NCBI GenBank assembly: GCA_002171615.1 | Contig: NHEF01000010.1 | Coordinates: 91,017 to 155,016 of the forward strand | From: Gammaproteobacteria bacterium TMED78 | GTDB taxonomy: Bacteria > Pseudomonadota > Gammaproteobacteria > Steroidobacterales > Rariloculaceae | Length of the DNA: 64,000 nucleotides | Reading direction: 5' to 3' | Shown here: positions 30,990 to 39,955 of the stretch, piece after piece | How positions within the stretch are numbered: the first letter of the stretch is position 1 | How the letters are laid out: every line of letters begins with the position of its first letter | Position numbers and translations under genes: made by a program | The notes under the pieces: model-generated | What the model was told of the DNA's origin: nothing | Seen by the model: the letters and a program-made list of their open reading frames with translations, nothing else | Databases searched by the model: none

Positions 30990-32452
30990 AATAAATCTCC
31001 TAGAGCATTCTTCACTATAGATAAATCACTAGAATTAATTATTTCTTTATCAAAAAATTGTTGATTTTCATGACCTTTGCCAGCTACTAGAATAATATCT
31101 TCATGATTAGCTATTTTAATAGCCCCGGAGATTGCATTAGCCCTATCTCTTTCAATCAGTAGATTTGGATAATCTTTAATACCTAAACATATATCTGAAA
31201 TTATTTTCTCAGGATCTTCATTACGAGGGTTATCGTCTGTAAGGATAATATAATCTGATAGCTTCGCGGCTATATTGCCCATAATAGATCTCTTTGATGA
31301 GTCTCTAGAACCGCCACAGCCAAATATACACCATAACTTACTTTTTTTAATATTAGATAAAAATTTTAATACTCTCTCTAATGCAGCTGGGGTGTGAGCA
31401 TAATCAACAACTACAAAAGGCTTTCCCTCTTCTCCTCCAAAAGTATGCATTCTTCCTGTAATATTTGAACATTGGCTTAACAAACTTGATGCTTCATCTA
31501 GGTTAATACCTAATGCCTTAAGTATGCCCAAAGATACAATTAAATTTTCAGCATTAAAATCACCTAAAAGAGGAGAGAAAATCTTACTACTTATTTTTGA
31601 ATCTTTTACCTCCAAAACAATTCCATCCAGATCACATCTAAGAATCTTTCCAGTTATGTCAGCATCTTTTTTTAGACTAGTTGTAATTATCTCTACATTT
31701 TTAGAAATTTTATTTATAATTTTTTTACTAAACTTATCATCGACAAAAATAATAGCTTTTTGTAAAGTAGGTGTTTTAAAAAAATCTGATTTTACCTCTT
31801 TATACTCTTCTAAGGTTTTATGATAATCAATATGATCATGGGATAGGTTTGTAAAAGCTGCTATATTAAAATCTAGTCCATCTATTCTATTTTGAGCTAA
31901 AGAATGTGAGGACACTTCCATAATCACGTCTTCAGCATCTAAATCTCTTATCTGTTTATGTAAAGTAAAACAATCAGGTGTTGTTAAGCTAGATTCTTGA
32001 TAAATCTCTGGAGGCACACCTTTACCAATAGTACCAATATATGCTGATGAATTACCCCCATACACTCTAGCTAATGCCGAAATATAAGCAACTGTACTTT
32101 TTCCATTAGTGCCAGTAACGCCAACTAAATTAAGGTTCTTATTTTTACTAAAGAAAATATTAGCATAACTTCCTAACTTACTTCTTAAATCCTGAATACC
32201 TACAGCTGGACCTATAATATCTTTATAATTAGAGTCTTGCTCATAAATAATTACAACTGCTCCTCTTGATAAAGCTTCATCCTTAAAATCTAAACCATGA
32301 TCTTTAGATCCTTTAAGTGCAAAAAAAGCTGCTCCTGGATTAACCTGTCGGCTATCTAGGACAATATCATTAATCTTTATATCACCTAGTCCTTTTGAAT
32401 CTGAACCAATTAGCTCAAATAAACTTACTTCTCTTGATTGATTCATCATCAT
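30986..32452 (-). CDS. murE: UDP-MurNAc-L-Ala-D-Glu--meso-diaminopimelate ligase
   Basis: A 488-residue Mur ligase. P-loop TGTNGKST is at 113-120. The substrate-selecting loop reads DNPR (407-410), the motif for meso-diaminopimelate rather than lysine, so the murein is of the Gram-negative DAP type. Three ATG codons in a row lie at the start, the first overlapping the ftsI stop (ATGA). Confidence 0.97.
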   Translation of the reverse strand: MMMNQSREVSLFELIGSDSKGLGDIKINDIVLDSRQVNPGAAFFALKGSKDHGLDFKDEALSRGAVVIIYEQDSNYKDIIGPAVGIQDLRSKLGSYANIFFSKNKNLNLVGVTGTNGKSTVAYISALARVYGGNSSAYIGTIGKGVPPEIYQESSLTTPDCFTLHKQIRDLDAEDVIMEVSSHSLAQNRIDGLDFNIAAFTNLSHDHIDYHKTLEEYKEVKSDFFKTPTLQKAIIFVDDKFSKKIINKISKNVEIITTSLKKDADITGKILRCDLDGIVLEVKDSKISSKIFSPLLGDFNAENLIVSLGILKALGINLDEASSLLSQCSNITGRMHTFGGEEGKPFVVVDYAHTPAALERVLKFLSNIKKSKLWCIFGCGGSRDSSKRSIMGNIAAKLSDYIILTDDNPRNEDPEKIISDICLGIKDYPNLLIERDRANAISGAIKIANHEDIILVAGKGHENQQFFDKEIINSSDLSIVKNALGDLL

Positions 32453-34167
32453 TTTGATACTTTGGCAATTTTGTTTTGAGTAGTCATTTCTATTCCATCA
32501 GGCCTTATAGAAGAGATCCTTAAAGCACCATCCATAACTTTAGAAAAAATTGGCGCTGCTACTTCACCACCATAATAAGAGGTAGCATTAGGTTCATCAA
32601 TTACGACAACGATTGCAAATTGTGGTTCAGATGCTGGTGCAAATCCAGCAAATACAGAGGTATACTTATCATCTGTATAAGATCCTGATTCTGATTTTTT
32701 TGCTGTCCCAGTTTTGCCAGCTACTCTATAGTTCTTTACTGATGCAAGAGTACCTGTTCCTCCTGGAGAAACTACACCCTCCATCATCTTTATTACATGA
32801 TTAGCAGTCTTCTCAGAAATAATCCTTTTTGGGCTACTAGCTATATCTGAAGATAATATAGATACTGACTTCATCATGCCTCGATTTGCTATGACACTAT
32901 AAGCTTGAGCTAACTGCAAAGGTGTAACTGATAATCCATATCCATAAGACAAAGTAGCTTGTGAAGTAGGATTCCAATTTTGAGGAATATTAAATATACC
33001 AGCTGATTCGCCTTGTAAGCCTACCCCCGTTAATCTACCAAAGCCAAAATTAGATAAAGAAGACCATAACTGATTCTCTTCAAGTCCTAAGCCGATAATT
33101 GCAGATCCTACATTACTAGATTTGGCCAATATTGTTGAAATATCTACTTCACCTAAATTAGTGTAATCCTCAGTTATGACCCTATCATTAACTTTTAAAT
33201 AACCAGGTGATGTATCAATAATAGAATCAATATCATATATGCCTGACTCTAAAGCCGCTGCTAATATAAAGGGCTTGATGCTAGAGCCTGGTTCAAAAAC
33301 ATCTGTTATCGCTCTATTCCTGTAAGCACCTATATCAAACTTAGACCTATTATTTGGATTATAGAATGGCTGATTAACCATTGCTAAAATCTCTCCACTT
33401 TTTATATCTAGTATTACAATAGAACCAGAAATGGCACTATTATCTTCAACTGCTTGTTTTAACTCTCGATACGCAAAATATTGAAGCCTCAAATCAATAC
33501 TCAAAACTAGCTCCTTACCTGGCTTCTCTTTATTGATTAATTCTATATCTTGAATAATTCTCTCTTCCCTATCTCTTAAAACTCTTTTTTTTCCAGGCTC
33601 ACCCTGTAACCAGCCGTTATATGCAAGCTCTACCCCCTCTAAGCCTTTATCATCTATATCTGTAAAACCGAGAAGATGGCTTGTTACCTCTCCAGATGGA
33701 TAATATCTTCGATACTCTCTTCTAACTTCTATGCCTGGTAAGCTAAGATTTAGAACCTGAAGTGTTAGCTCTGGATTCAAGTGCCTCCGAAGATAAATAA
33801 AATCTTTATCTTTGTTACTCGTTATTTTTCTTATCAAAAAACTGGACTCTAATCCTAAAATCTCTGCCAGTGTTCTTATTTTCTCAAGCTCTGTAGGTAA
33901 TTTTTTTGGATTAGCACCAATGCTATCGACAGGCGTACTAACAGCTAACGGCTCACCTGCCCTATCCAAAATTCTTCCTCTATTTGAAAGTATTGGAACA
34001 GTTCTGATTTGCCTCAAATCCCCTTGATCAACAAGAAAATCTTTTTCTATTACTTGTAGATAGATAAATCTACCTTCTAATAGTATAGCCCCTATAAAAA
34101 AAGAACCTAAAATAAAAAAAGATCTCCACCTTGTCCAAAATAGTTCTATTTTATTTTTTTTTGTCAT
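32449..34167 (-). CDS. ftsI: Septal transpeptidase PBP3 / FtsI
   Basis: A 572-residue class B penicillin-binding protein. One N-terminal membrane anchor (about residues 15-38) is followed by the dimerisation domain and the transpeptidase with all three active-site motifs: SSIK (nucleophile S295, K298), SSN (350-352) and KTG (485-487). It cross-links septal peptidoglycan together with FtsW. Overlaps by four bases with ftsL and murE indicate a co-translated operon. Confidence 0.97.
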   Translation of the reverse strand: MTKKNKIELFWTRWRSFFILGSFFIGAILLEGRFIYLQVIEKDFLVDQGDLRQIRTVPILSNRGRILDRAGEPLAVSTPVDSIGANPKKLPTELEKIRTLAEILGLESSFLIRKITSNKDKDFIYLRRHLNPELTLQVLNLSLPGIEVRREYRRYYPSGEVTSHLLGFTDIDDKGLEGVELAYNGWLQGEPGKKRVLRDREERIIQDIELINKEKPGKELVLSIDLRLQYFAYRELKQAVEDNSAISGSIVILDIKSGEILAMVNQPFYNPNNRSKFDIGAYRNRAITDVFEPGSSIKPFILAAALESGIYDIDSIIDTSPGYLKVNDRVITEDYTNLGEVDISTILAKSSNVGSAIIGLGLEENQLWSSLSNFGFGRLTGVGLQGESAGIFNIPQNWNPTSQATLSYGYGLSVTPLQLAQAYSVIANRGMMKSVSILSSDIASSPKRIISEKTANHVIKMMEGVVSPGGTGTLASVKNYRVAGKTGTAKKSESGSYTDDKYTSVFAGFAPASEPQFAIVVVIDEPNATSYYGGEVAAPIFSKVMDGALRISSIRPDGIEMTTQNKIAKVSK

Positions 34168-34457
34168 TGCTTTATATCAAATAACATAATTACTTTATCT
34201 TGATCAGGAAGAGCTAGTTTTAACTCTTCTCTTGCTATACTCTCTACTCTTGGATGATTGCCCCAAGTGCTCTCCTCTAATTGCAATCTTCCCCACTCTA
34301 CTTGTAATCTATCCCTCTCCCTATTTAAAGACTCTAGCTCTATAAAGCTCTGTCTTGAAAAATGCTTAGTCTGAATAATCCATATACCAGAAAGACATAA
34401 AAGAAATGCCAAGAAAATAAATATAAAAATTTCATTTATTTCCTTATTAAACTTCAT
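34164..34457 (-). CDS. ftsL: Cell-division protein FtsL
   Basis: A 97-residue bitopic protein: short cytoplasmic start, one transmembrane segment (about residues 10-30), then a periplasmic coiled coil with heptad-like Leu (ELESLNRERDRLQVEW). It forms the FtsQBL complex that activates FtsWI. The chosen ATG at 34457 overlaps rsmH by 11 bases and has AGAGG upstream; a GTG at 34493 would add 12 residues. Position between rsmH and ftsI settles the identity of this fast-evolving protein. Confidence 0.9.
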   Translation of the reverse strand: MKFNKEINEIFIFIFLAFLLCLSGIWIIQTKHFSRQSFIELESLNRERDRLQVEWGRLQLEESTWGNHPRVESIAREELKLALPDQDKVIMLFDIKQ

Positions 34458-35397
34458 TAAAAGATAACCTCTCGCAAACACGTAATTTTGCACTCCTAGA
34501 TCTTGGATTCACTAAAACCTCCTCCTTTTTTGGGATGATTAAATTGCTAACTTTAGTAAGCTTTGGTCTAGCAGCTGGGGGCATTTCTGGCAATCCAGAA
34601 TAAACAGGGTCTTCTTTTGACATTTTAGATATAAATCTTTTAACTATTCTATCTTCTAACGAATGAAAACTTATAACACAGAGTCTCCCTTTATTTTCCA
34701 GCAAACCAATAGATTGATTAAGCATTTTCTCTAAATATTCTAATTCTGAGTTTACCTTTATTCTTATTGCTTGAAATATCCTTGTGGCAGGGTGTGTTTT
34801 GCTTTTTTTATACCCAGAAGCCTTTTCTACTATTTGAGAGAGATGTATTGTCTCTGTTATATCTTTTTTTTCTCTCTCCCTTATAATTGCTCTAGCTATT
34901 TGCTTTGATCTTGGCTCTTCCCCAAACTTATAAAAAACGCTTATTAGCTCAGATTCCTTTGTCTCCCTTAACCAATCTGCAGCAGTTTCACCTATCTCTT
35001 GATTCATCCGCATATCTAGTGGCCCATTCTTACTAAAGCTAAAACCTCTTTCCGGATTATCTAGCTGGGGAGATGAAACCCCTAAATCGACCAAAATTCC
35101 ATTTACTTTTTCTCCCTCTTCTAAATTCGAGCTTGCTACTATAGCTAGATCTTCAAAGCCCCCTCTACAAAAAATAAATCTAGGATCTGCAAAATGTTTT
35201 TTCTCAGCATGACTAAATGCTTCTAAATCCTTATCAATTGCTAAAAGCTTACCTTTTACCCCAAGATGCTTGAGGATATATTCACTGTGCCCTCCCCTAC
35301 CATAGGTTGCATCAATATAATTACCACTTTTAATAATAGCTAAACTTTCAATAACTTCTTTAATCAATACTGGCTGATGGTTAAAGTTTTCTATCAT
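34447..35397 (-). CDS. rsmH: 16S rRNA (cytosine-1402-N4)-methyltransferase RsmH
   Basis: A 316-residue SAM-dependent methyltransferase of the MraW family. Beginning FNHQPVLIKEVIESL and the SAM-binding YIDATYGRGGHSEYIL are diagnostic, as are DLGVSSPQLDNPERGFSF and the end motif NPRSRSAKLRV. It methylates C1402 of 16S rRNA on N4, the same base whose ribose is modified by RsmI, also encoded in this window. I use the ATG at 35397 with GAGG upstream, seven bases after the mraZ stop; a TTG at 35424 would overlap mraZ. Confidence 0.95.
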   Translation of the reverse strand: MIENFNHQPVLIKEVIESLAIIKSGNYIDATYGRGGHSEYILKHLGVKGKLLAIDKDLEAFSHAEKKHFADPRFIFCRGGFEDLAIVASSNLEEGEKVNGILVDLGVSSPQLDNPERGFSFSKNGPLDMRMNQEIGETAADWLRETKESELISVFYKFGEEPRSKQIARAIIREREKKDITETIHLSQIVEKASGYKKSKTHPATRIFQAIRIKVNSELEYLEKMLNQSIGLLENKGRLCVISFHSLEDRIVKRFISKMSKEDPVYSGLPEMPPAARPKLTKVSNLIIPKKEEVLVNPRSRSAKLRVCERLSFNEV

Positions 35398-35404
35398 CAG
35401 ATCC

Positions 35405-35857
35405 TCACAATGATAATGACTCAAACTCTAAAGGAAGCTGCTCTTCTTTGTTACTTCCTAATATCCACTGATCCTTTCTTAGGTTCCATGATTCTTCATC
35501 CCATAATTCAAATTTATTACCCTGACCAATCAGCATGGCGTATTTACTTAAACTTGCAAATTCTCTTAGCTCTTTTGTTAATAGAACTCTTCCCTGAGCA
35601 TCTAGTTCTATATCTGTGGCATAACCGACCATAAGTCTTTGGGTTTCTCTAGCAACTCTATTAAAAGATGGAAGCCTATCTAACTTTCTTTGAATATCGT
35701 CCCATTCCTGAAGAGGATAAATGAGAATACACTGATCTTTATCTACAGTGGCAACCAAGGATCCATTTGACCTTGATAGTAATAATTCTCTATAACGACT
35801 AGGTATCGCTAATCGCCCCTTTGCGTCTAAAGAAACTTTCGATGCACCTCTAAACAT
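35405..35857 (-). CDS. mraZ: Transcriptional regulator MraZ
   Basis: A 150-residue protein with two SpoVT/AbrB-like swapped-hairpin domains, each bearing the DxKGR-type motif (SLDAKGRLAIPSRYRELL and ELDAQGRVLLTKELREFA). MraZ forms a ring-shaped oligomer and represses the dcw cluster promoter by binding repeats upstream of its own gene. Four such repeats are present here at 35866-35900. It is the first gene of the long leftward dcw cluster. Confidence 0.96.
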   Translation of the reverse strand: MFRGASKVSLDAKGRLAIPSRYRELLLSRSNGSLVATVDKDQCILIYPLQEWDDIQRKLDRLPSFNRVARETQRLMVGYATDIELDAQGRVLLTKELREFASLSKYAMLIGQGNKFELWDEESWNLRKDQWILGSNKEEQLPLEFESLSL

Positions 35858-35865
35858 AGATATTA

Positions 35866-35900
35866 TCCATTTTTATCCACTTTAAACCACTTTATTCCAC
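35866..35900 (-). promoter_or_regulatory. MraZ operator: four phased GTGG-type repeats
   Basis: On the minus strand GTGGA, GTGGT, GTGGA and ATGGA follow each other with exactly five bases between them (10-bp period), ending eight bases before the mraZ ATG. MraZ of E. coli recognises TGGGN repeats with five-base spacers, so this is very probably its operator in diverged form. The array starts immediately downstream of the -10 element of the mraZ promoter and so covers the transcription start. Confidence 0.8.
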
Positions 35901-35901
35901 T

Positions 35902-35929
35902 ATTCTAAAGATCAGTCTTGTTGTGTCAA
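35902..35929 (-). promoter_or_regulatory. Sigma-70 promoter of mraZ and the dcw cluster
   Basis: A perfect -35 TTGACA (35924-35929) and -10 TAGAAT (35902-35907) are separated by 16 bases on the minus strand. Transcription would begin inside the MraZ repeat array. Confidence 0.75.
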
Positions 35930-36094
35930 ACAAAAATAATAAATTTTATATATATGACAATGATTTAGGATGAATTTATAGAGAAATATTTACTAATAGA
36001 TTTATTAAAAATCATACGCTTATAATTGAATATTAAATGATTATATTAAATAAAAGGGAGGTCTATCAATCAATAAGAAAAAAGAGTAAAAATA

Positions 36095-36437
36095 GGTAGG
36101 AGTTGGCCTATAAGCCGGGTTCTGTCAAGCACGGTCATTCATCTGGGAAAAATGTCGCCATCTCTCTCTAGCAACCTACCCGGGAACTATATGTGGGCTT
36201 CACTTAAATGTTCCCCTATTTGGTCTTGCTCCGGATGGGGTTTGCCTTGCCATAAATGTTACCACTCATGCGGTGTGCTCTTACCACACCTTTTCACCTT
36301 TTCCAAAAAAATGGTAGTCTATTTTCTGTTGCACTTTCCGTAGACTCACGTCTCCCAGGAGTTACCTGGCATCCTGCCCATGGAGCCCGGACTTTCCTCT
36401 GCTAAATAAATAACAGCGACCGTCCAGCCAACTCCTA
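36095..36437 (-). ncRNA. rnpB: RNase P RNA, bacterial type A
   Basis: The minus strand has the diagnostic 5' region with GAGGAAAGTCCGGGCTCC (conserved P4 strand and following core) and the 3' region ACAGAACCCGGCTTATAGG. The terminal P1 helix pairs AGGAGTTGGC at 36427-36436 with GCCAACTCCT at 36098-36107, ten perfect base pairs, which sets the ends to within a few bases. It is the catalytic RNA that trims tRNA 5' leaders. The place between rsmI and mraZ is the same as in Pseudomonas. T-rich sequence follows the 3' end but I see no separate terminator hairpin. Confidence 0.95.
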
Positions 36438-36442
36438 AGCAT

Positions 36443-36470
36443 AGATTAACATACAAAGAATATGATTCAA
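36443..36470 (-). promoter_or_regulatory. Promoter of rnpB
   Basis: TTGAAT (36465-36470) and TAATCT (36443-36448), 16 bases apart on the minus strand, place the start about seven bases downstream, exactly at the P1 helix of RNase P RNA. It fills the 37-base gap between rsmI and rnpB. Confidence 0.6.
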
Positions 36471-36474
36471 AAAA

Positions 36475-37305
36475 CTAATCCCTGACCCTCATTAGCCTAT
36501 AAATATAATTTCTACTATTTCGTGTTATTTTTGATGTTAAGTTTATAGATTCACTTGATGATAGGTTTTTATTCAAAATATTATAAATCCTAATTATCTC
36601 TGAATCATTTGAAGAAAGTTCTTTTTCACTACCGCTAACTAAAATAACAAATTCTCCTTTTTTAATTAACAACCCTCTTTCAAGCTTATCCATTATCTCC
36701 AAAAGAGTTCCTCTATATATGCTCTCATATATTTTTGTCAATTCTCTTGAAACTACGGCTTTTCTTTCTGGTCCAAAAATTTTAATGAGCTCTTTTATAG
36801 TTTCTTTTATTCTATGAACAGACTCATAAAAAATTATTGTACGTTTCTCATAAAATAAACTTTCTTTATTAGATATCTTTTTTGAAAAAAAACCTTCAAA
36901 AATAAACCTATCTGTAGGTAATCCACTACTTGCTAGAGCAGCGATTGCTGCACAAGGCCCTGGTATAACGGTAACTATTATTTCACAATCTATTGCCTCT
37001 CTAACTAATTTAAATCCTGGATCACTAATTAGTGGCATTCCAGAATCACTAATAAGTGCTATAGATTTTCCCTTTCTAAGATAGCTAATTAGTTCATTTA
37101 TTTTTTTTCCATCACTATGGTCATGATAAGAGACTAATTGAGATTTAATATCTAAATATGACAAAATTTTCTTAGCATCTCTAGTATCTTCCGAAGCTAT
37201 AACATCAACTTCTTCTAGAGTATTTTTTACCCTTAAGCTAATATCTTCTAAATTACCAATTGGGAGTCCTACTATATAAAGCTTTCCAACTTTTATATCA
37301 CTCAT
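36475..37305 (-). CDS. rsmI: 16S rRNA (cytidine-1402-2'-O)-methyltransferase RsmI
   Basis: A 276-residue tetrapyrrole-methylase-fold enzyme with GKLYIVGLPIGNLEDIS at the start, ASEDTRDAKKIL and SDSGMPLISDPG. It methylates the 2'-hydroxyl of C1402, complementing RsmH. It is divergent from lpoA, as in E. coli and Pseudomonas. Length is close to that of E. coli RsmI (286). Confidence 0.96.
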   Translation of the reverse strand: MSDIKVGKLYIVGLPIGNLEDISLRVKNTLEEVDVIASEDTRDAKKILSYLDIKSQLVSYHDHSDGKKINELISYLRKGKSIALISDSGMPLISDPGFKLVREAIDCEIIVTVIPGPCAAIAALASSGLPTDRFIFEGFFSKKISNKESLFYEKRTIIFYESVHRIKETIKELIKIFGPERKAVVSRELTKIYESIYRGTLLEIMDKLERGLLIKKGEFVILVSGSEKELSSNDSEIIRIYNILNKNLSSSESINLTSKITRNSRNYIYRLMRVRD

Positions 37306-37346
37306 AACTTTAATTATCTTATTAATTAGATGTACAATTTATCAGA

Positions 37347-38537
37347 ATGAATAATCAAATGGAAAAAATTGGCCTACTATTTACATTAATTATGATATAC
37401 AGTTGTGTAAATCAGAACCAGCTGCCAAACCAAGTAGAGCAACTTAATAATAAAGGTATTGATAAAGCTCTATATAATGAAAATTTTATCTCTCCAAATA
37501 ATATTGCGCTTTTGCTACCTATGGACTCGTTCCGAGAAGAATCTATCGCAATCAGAGATGGTTATGTGGCTTCACAATTCAGTGAGGGTGGCCAATTTTC
37601 AATTAAAATTTATAATGTAGATAAACTAGGCAGCGAGCAATCTTATCTAAAAGCTGAAGAAGAAGGTGCTCAGTTTATTGTTGGCCCTCTTCTAAAAAAT
37701 AATATAGATAATATTTATCACCTAGTAGATAAAATCCCAACACTGGCTCTCAACTTTATTCAAAGTGATAATAAAATTGAAAATTTATATCAGTTTGCTC
37801 TTGCTCCAGAAGATGAATCTTTAGAAATAGCCAAGCTAGCAATAAGAAATGGAGAAATGAATGCAATAGCCTTGATACCTGACAATGAATGGGGCGCTCG
37901 GGTTTTTACAAGCTTTAAAAAAGAATATGAAATCCTAGGTGGAAAGATTTTAGAACATCATGCTTATAATACAGAAAGTAGTGATTACCCTGAAATCTTA
38001 GATGTACTAAATATAGATAGTAGCAATAAAAGGTATCAAAGGTTGTTAGCAAATATCAGACTTCCAATACAATTCTACCCAAGAAGAAGACAAGATATTG
38101 ATTTTATATTTATTGCTGCTAATTCAGATATAGGTAGGCAAATCTCACCTTTATTAAAATACCATTTTGCTGATGATCCACTAAAGATATATTCTATATC
38201 AAGTATTTATGACGTATCCATAATAAACAATAGTGACTTAGAAGATATAGTTTTCCCTGACATGCCATATATCTTTTCTATAAAAACCAATGAAGATAAA
38301 TTAAAACTAAATATCCAGGAGTATTGGAAAAATAACTCAATTAAATATATTAGACTATTTGCAATGGGGATAGATGCGAATAGAATAGTAAAAAGAATTT
38401 ATAATAATGAATATAGCCTTGATGGTATATCGGGAGTTACAGGAAACTTATATATAGATAATGCTGGTAAAGTTCATAGAAACCTAATTATCGCTAAATT
38501 TATAAACGGATCACCTAGCTTAATTAATATAGAATAA
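37347..38537 (+). CDS. lpoA: Penicillin-binding protein activator LpoA, short form
   Basis: A 396-residue outer-membrane lipoprotein: signal peptide with IYSC lipobox, lipidated Cys20, then a type-1 periplasmic-binding-protein fold (ALLLPMDSFREESIAIRDGY, GAQFIVGPLL, IALIPDNEWGARVF). In E. coli LpoA stimulates PBP1A across the murein layer. The E. coli protein has an additional N-terminal TPR domain of about 200 residues that is missing here. Divergence from rsmI is the standard location. It ends three bases from the convergent sspA. Confidence 0.85.
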   Translation: MNNQMEKIGLLFTLIMIYSCVNQNQLPNQVEQLNNKGIDKALYNENFISPNNIALLLPMDSFREESIAIRDGYVASQFSEGGQFSIKIYNVDKLGSEQSYLKAEEEGAQFIVGPLLKNNIDNIYHLVDKIPTLALNFIQSDNKIENLYQFALAPEDESLEIAKLAIRNGEMNAIALIPDNEWGARVFTSFKKEYEILGGKILEHHAYNTESSDYPEILDVLNIDSSNKRYQRLLANIRLPIQFYPRRRQDIDFIFIAANSDIGRQISPLLKYHFADDPLKIYSISSIYDVSIINNSDLEDIVFPDMPYIFSIKTNEDKLKLNIQEYWKNNSIKYIRLFAMGIDANRIVKRIYNNEYSLDGISGVTGNLYIDNAGKVHRNLIIAKFINGSPSLINIE

Positions 38538-38540
38538 AAA

Positions 38541-39191
38541 TTAAACGTCTTCTCTATATTCAATCTCCAATTCAGACAAAGCCTTTTGGAAAGATTCTCT
38601 GGAAAATACTTTTTCCATATATGACTCTATTGCATTAGCTGTTCTGGGAAGATTAATACCTAAATATGGTAGTCTCCATAAAATTGGTGCAATTGAACAA
38701 TCTACTAAAGAAAAGTCATCGCTTAAAAAAAACTCTCTAGACTTAAAAACGTCTACACTTGAAAGAATACTTTCTTTTAAACTCCTTATCCCAGCATTAA
38801 TCACCTTATTATCTGAATTTCTTTTCTTTTTTTCATTTTCTACTTTTGATAGTAATGTGTACCAATCTTGCTCTATCCTATGAAGAGCTAAACGAAATTG
38901 CGCTCTTAGGACAGGATCAACGGGCATCAAGGGTGGATGGGGGAATCTTTCATCTAAATATTCGATTATCACTCTTGAGTCATAAAGCACTAAATCTCTA
39001 TCAACTATAGTTGGGGTGGTGCCATAGGGATTTAAATCTACTAAATCTTCAGGGATTTTATCAGCCATAACCTCTGTAATATCAACGTTAATTCCTTTTT
39101 CAGCTAAGACTAGTCTTACACGGTGACTCCAATGATCTGTTGGTCCAGAAAAAAGTGTCATAATTGATCGACGATTTGTAATTGCACCCAT
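38541..39191 (-). CDS. sspA: Stringent starvation protein A
   Basis: A 216-residue glutathione-S-transferase-fold protein that binds RNA polymerase rather than glutathione. The N-terminal thioredoxin-like half carries MTLFSGPTDHWSHRVRLVL and the characteristic PHPPLMPVDP, with no catalytic Cys. A strong GGAGGTG ribosome-binding site precedes the ATG at 39191. The usual partner sspB is not next to it. It follows the bc1 genes, the same order as in Pseudomonas. Confidence 0.94.
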   Translation of the reverse strand: MGAITNRRSIMTLFSGPTDHWSHRVRLVLAEKGINVDITEVMADKIPEDLVDLNPYGTTPTIVDRDLVLYDSRVIIEYLDERFPHPPLMPVDPVLRAQFRLALHRIEQDWYTLLSKVENEKKKRNSDNKVINAGIRSLKESILSSVDVFKSREFFLSDDFSLVDCSIAPILWRLPYLGINLPRTANAIESYMEKVFSRESFQKALSELEIEYREDV

Positions 39192-39229
39192 AAGGGCACC
39201 TCCTAAATACGGGAAAAATTTATAAAATA

Positions 39230-39955
39230 TTAATGAATATCCTTCCAGATTTCTCTTTTTAACATATAAGCTATCAAAAGAAATATCAATAGAAAAATAA
39301 TAACCTTAGTGCCAATTTCTCTTCTCTCTATCTGAATTGGCTCTCCTATATAAGATAGGAACGTAACAATATCTTTTACCATAGAATCGTATTGTTCATG
39401 ATTGAGCGTACCTGCTTCCACTTCCTCAAAATGATCAAAGACATCATCAGAATAAATTGCCTTCTGAGTACCTTGTAGCTCCCATAAAACATGAGGCATT
39501 GCAGTATTCTCTAGCCACAAATTATTTACACCAGTAATAGACGAATCATCTACATAAAATCCTCGCAAAAAATTATATAAGTAATCAGTACCTCTACTTC
39601 TAGCAATAAGAGTAAGATCTGGAGGTGTAATACCGAACCAAATAGCTGCATCTTCGGGATCCATAGCAATGCTAATTGTGTCAAAAGGACTTTCCCCTGT
39701 GAACATTAAATTTCCTACTAACTCATCTTCAGTTATACCAAGATCATCAATAAGTGAGTTATATCTAACGTATTTCGCTGAATGACATCCTAAGCAATAG
39801 TTTACAAAATACTTTGCTCCTCTCTGAAGAGATGATGTATCTCTTACATCTATATTTACATGTTCCATTAGATTTTCACCAGAAGCATGTTGGCCAAAGA
39901 ATACCAATGGCTTAAATAAAATAAATATGAAAAAGATAATTACTTTATATTTCAT
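39230..39955 (-). CDS. petC: Cytochrome c1 of the bc1 complex
   Basis: A 241-residue protein with a signal peptide, covalent haem motif C54-L-G-C57-H58, a downstream NTAMPHVLW segment supplying the probable Met ligand, and a C-terminal membrane anchor (about residues 217-235). It passes electrons from the Rieske protein to soluble or membrane cytochrome c. It lies directly after petB (start follows the petB stop by one base position). Part of a three-gene respiratory operon. Confidence 0.95.
   Translation of the reverse strand: MKYKVIIFFIFILFKPLVFFGQHASGENLMEHVNIDVRDTSSLQRGAKYFVNYCLGCHSAKYVRYNSLIDDLGITEDELVGNLMFTGESPFDTISIAMDPEDAAIWFGITPPDLTLIARSRGTDYLYNFLRGFYVDDSSITGVNNLWLENTAMPHVLWELQGTQKAIYSDDVFDHFEEVEAGTLNHEQYDSMVKDIVTFLSYIGEPIQIERREIGTKVIIFLLIFLLIAYMLKREIWKDIH

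Noticed and set aside
36152..36343. A 63-codon open frame on the plus strand
   Set aside because: It lies entirely antisense to RNase P RNA and its sequence is dictated by the conserved RNA core.
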